Source of the DNA: Erythrobacter sp. UBA3075
GTDB lineage: Bacteria > Pseudomonadota > Alphaproteobacteria > Sphingomonadales > Sphingomonadaceae
DNA: 7,232 nucleotides
Assembly (NCBI GenBank): GCA_002367375.1
Contig: DFBR01000091.1
Location: 355 to 7,586, forward strand
Reading direction: 5' to 3'
The notes under the pieces are model-generated. The model did not search any database. It was not told the origin of the DNA and was given only the letters and a program-made list of their open reading frames with translations. Within the stretch, counting starts at the first letter, position 1, and every line of letters begins with the position of its first letter. This document shows, one piece after another, positions 5,664 to 7,232 of the stretch. A program made the position numbers and the translations under genes.

Positions 5664-7232
5664 TCACCGCACTCTCGCGGGCGCTACGATCACCGCATTT
5701 GCCAGCAACAGGTCCAAGCCATCGAGATAGCCGCGCACTGCCGGGTCATGCGCGAAGCCAATCGCCAATCCGCGACCGTTTCGCTGGGCAATCATGTAGG
5801 GCTTGAATGCCATCTGGCGGCGGTTCTCATCCCAGACATAGCCTGACGCGACGAGCTCATCAGCCGCAGCATAGCGCACCACATTCACCCCGTCCGACAG
5901 TGTCAGCGGGGTCAGGATCAGCGATCCATCAGCGAATACCGTGGGTGCGGCATCGTCATATCCGGCGGCGAGGAAGTTCTCGCCATCGACCACTGTGTTG
6001 AGCAGCGCGCCGGGCAGAGTGTCCGGACGGCGGCTTTCATCGAGAATGGCCTCGCGGTACTCGCTGGCATCGGCGATCGCGGTGCCGGGGGCGGTGTCGC
6101 CGTCTTCCTCATCCTCGTCCGGATCGCCGCCGAGCACGGTCTCGCGCTTGGTCGCGAACAGCGCGTCGTCGCCGTTGGCAAAGCTCGCCAAACTATCGCC
6201 ATAGGCAATCAGCACGCCGCCCTGCTGGACAAAGCGAGCGATGGCGCTGCGCGTGCCATTGCCAAGACCAAAGCTGTCGGGCGCAATCAGCACGTCAAAT
6301 TCGGTCAGGTCTGCGCGTGTCACATTGTCCACCCGGATTGGCGCAACGGGCAGGCCAAAGCGTTGCTCGATCACATAGCGACTTGCTCCTGCGGACAGCG
6401 GGCTGACGCGGCCGTCCCACAGCATCGCGATGCGCGGCTCTTCCAGCAGGACGAAGCTGCTGCTGCCAAGGTTGGGGCCATCATCGACCCAGCCCGAGGC
6501 AAGGGCACGCGTTTCTGCGCCAATCTCGCGCGCCAGCGCCATCAGCGCATCGAGCGATCCGCCATTGTCAGCCGCAGTGAACACGACCGTGCCGCGCGGG
6601 AAAGTCTCTCCGCCTACGGCAAAGGCTGTGTCGGTCGCGCGGCCACGCAAGCCTTCGCGCAAGGCGCGGGCGACAAGCTGCACCTGCCCGCTATCGGTCC
6701 ACGGTACAGCCACGCCGAACGCTCCGGAAGCCGCGGCATTGGCGGTGATCGGAGTGTCGGCGGAAACCAAAGTGCCCGCAGCGGCAGAACCGCATTGCGC
6801 CACATCCAGCCCGCTCATTTGGCCAACCGACCATGCGGTTGTGTCGTAAATCTCATGCGGCAAATCGCCCGCGCGGCGTTCCTCCTGCGCCTCAACGAAA
6901 TCGGCAGGCAGTTCCACGTCGCGGTCGAGCAGGCTGCGGATCAGCCGTGCGGTTGGCTGACGCATGGACACGGAGAGATAGCCTTCCGGGTAGGAACGCC
7001 CACAAGCATTCGCAGGCCCGTTCACCCGGCCAACCTCGATGCCTTGCAGCGCCAGCCGCCGGGCAAGGGTTTCAGCATTCCAGCGCCGGTCCGCCAGATC
7101 GATCACGAAATAGCCGCTGCCCACCACGCCATTGGCAGCAGAGCGGCGGTATGATGCGTAATCATCCAGGAACATGTCAGCATTGCGCGCCACCGTTTCT
7201 GCCGTCGCCAGCGAGGTGACGAAGTGGTTGCG
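5664..7232 (-). CDS. M14-family zinc carboxypeptidase-type protein, C-terminal part with amidotransferase-like domain; N-terminus off window
   Basis: The last 522 codons of a large protein that enters from the right edge and stops with TGA at 5666-5664. The text resembles the long envelope-associated M14 (carboxypeptidase A-like) proteins of sphingomonads and related bacteria. Conserved-looking pieces are YFVIDLADRRWNAETLARRL near window residue 49, YPEGYLSVSMRQPTARLIRSL after it, and LPHEIYDTTAWSVG around 125-140. From about residue 260 comes an alpha/beta domain like class I glutamine amidotransferases (RIAMLWDGRVSP, FDVLIAPDSFGLG, GGVLIAYGDSLASF). Where an active amidotransferase would have its Cys elbow this one reads YGDSL, so the domain is probably not catalytic. 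An acidic insertion (DPDEDEEDGD) lies at about 6100-6130. The zinc ligands and catalytic glutamate would be in the missing N-terminal part, so activity cannot be judged. The frame is open through 7232, so an apparent GTG at 7193 is internal, not a start. Confidence 0.72.
   Translation of the reverse strand, partial: RNHFVTSLATAETVARNADMFLDDYASYRRSAANGVVGSGYFVIDLADRRWNAETLARRLALQGIEVGRVNGPANACGRSYPEGYLSVSMRQPTARLIRSLLDRDVELPADFVEAQEERRAGDLPHEIYDTTAWSVGQMSGLDVAQCGSAAAGTLVSADTPITANAAASGAFGVAVPWTDSGQVQLVARALREGLRGRATDTAFAVGGETFPRGTVVFTAADNGGSLDALMALAREIGAETRALASGWVDDGPNLGSSSFVLLEEPRIAMLWDGRVSPLSAGASRYVIEQRFGLPVAPIRVDNVTRADLTEFDVLIAPDSFGLGNGTRSAIARFVQQGGVLIAYGDSLASFANGDDALFATKRETVLGGDPDEDEEDGDTAPGTAIADASEYREAILDESRRPDTLPGALLNTVVDGENFLAAGYDDAAPTVFADGSLILTPLTLSDGVNVVRYAAADELVASGYVWDENRRQMAFKPYMIAQRNGRGLAIGFAHDPAVRGYLDGLDLLLANAVIVAPARVR

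Noticed and set aside
5327..5730. Overlapping plus-strand frames running from apaG into the hairpin block (5327-5623 and 5527-5730)
   Set aside because: The first lies partly inside apaG in another frame, the second crosses the M14 end. Both are Arg/Ala-rich with no ribosome site.
6363..7154. Plus-strand frame of 263 codons opposite the M14 gene
   Set aside because: Arg/Gln/His-rich shadow of a biased coding strand without motifs; the minus-strand frame is open through the window edge and resembles M14 proteins.

Overview
The window reads as chromosomal DNA of a GC-rich alphaproteobacterium, most likely a sphingomonad (Erythrobacteraceae/Sphingomonadaceae type). This rests on protein character: a MetZ-type O-succinylhomoserine sulfhydrylase, an ApaG with the wording seen in that order, an exported S9 peptidase and a large M14 peptidase with a C-terminal amidotransferase-like domain. 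The taxon is an inference from remembered families, not a search result.

Layout: (1) 1-1151, minus strand: the N-terminal 383 codons of a membrane GT39/PMT-family glycosyltransferase, cut by the left edge. (2) 1152-1231: an 80-bp divergent promoter region whose two candidate -35 boxes sit back to back on a CAATTG palindrome. (3) 1232-2440, plus: metZ, making homocysteine from O-succinylhomoserine and sulfide. (4) 2450-2770, minus: a small secreted-looking protein with a YHYH-type Cys/His motif and an excalibur Ca-binding-type domain, convergent with metZ and 9 bp from it. (5) 2771-2868: an AT-rich divergent promoter region. (6) 2869-4932, plus: a secreted S9 (prolyl oligopeptidase/acylaminoacyl peptidase-like) serine peptidase with an intact catalytic triad. 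(7) 4933-5036: a short gap with small palindromes. (8) 5037-5453, plus: apaG. (9) 5454-5663: a 210-bp non-coding, hairpin-dense stretch. (10) 5664-7232, minus: the C-terminal 522 codons of an M14-type carboxypeptidase family protein, cut by the right edge.

The genes do not form one pathway. metZ is a methionine-synthesis housekeeping gene and apaG a small conserved protein of uncertain role; the excalibur protein, the S9 peptidase and the M14 peptidase are envelope or periplasmic proteins. My best reading is a housekeeping neighbourhood (metZ...apaG) with an excalibur/S9 pair lying between the two. I see no convincing new multi-gene system. The points most worth checking are the apparently leaderless starts, the YHYH-excalibur combination, the hairpin block and the acidic loop in the M14 partner domain.
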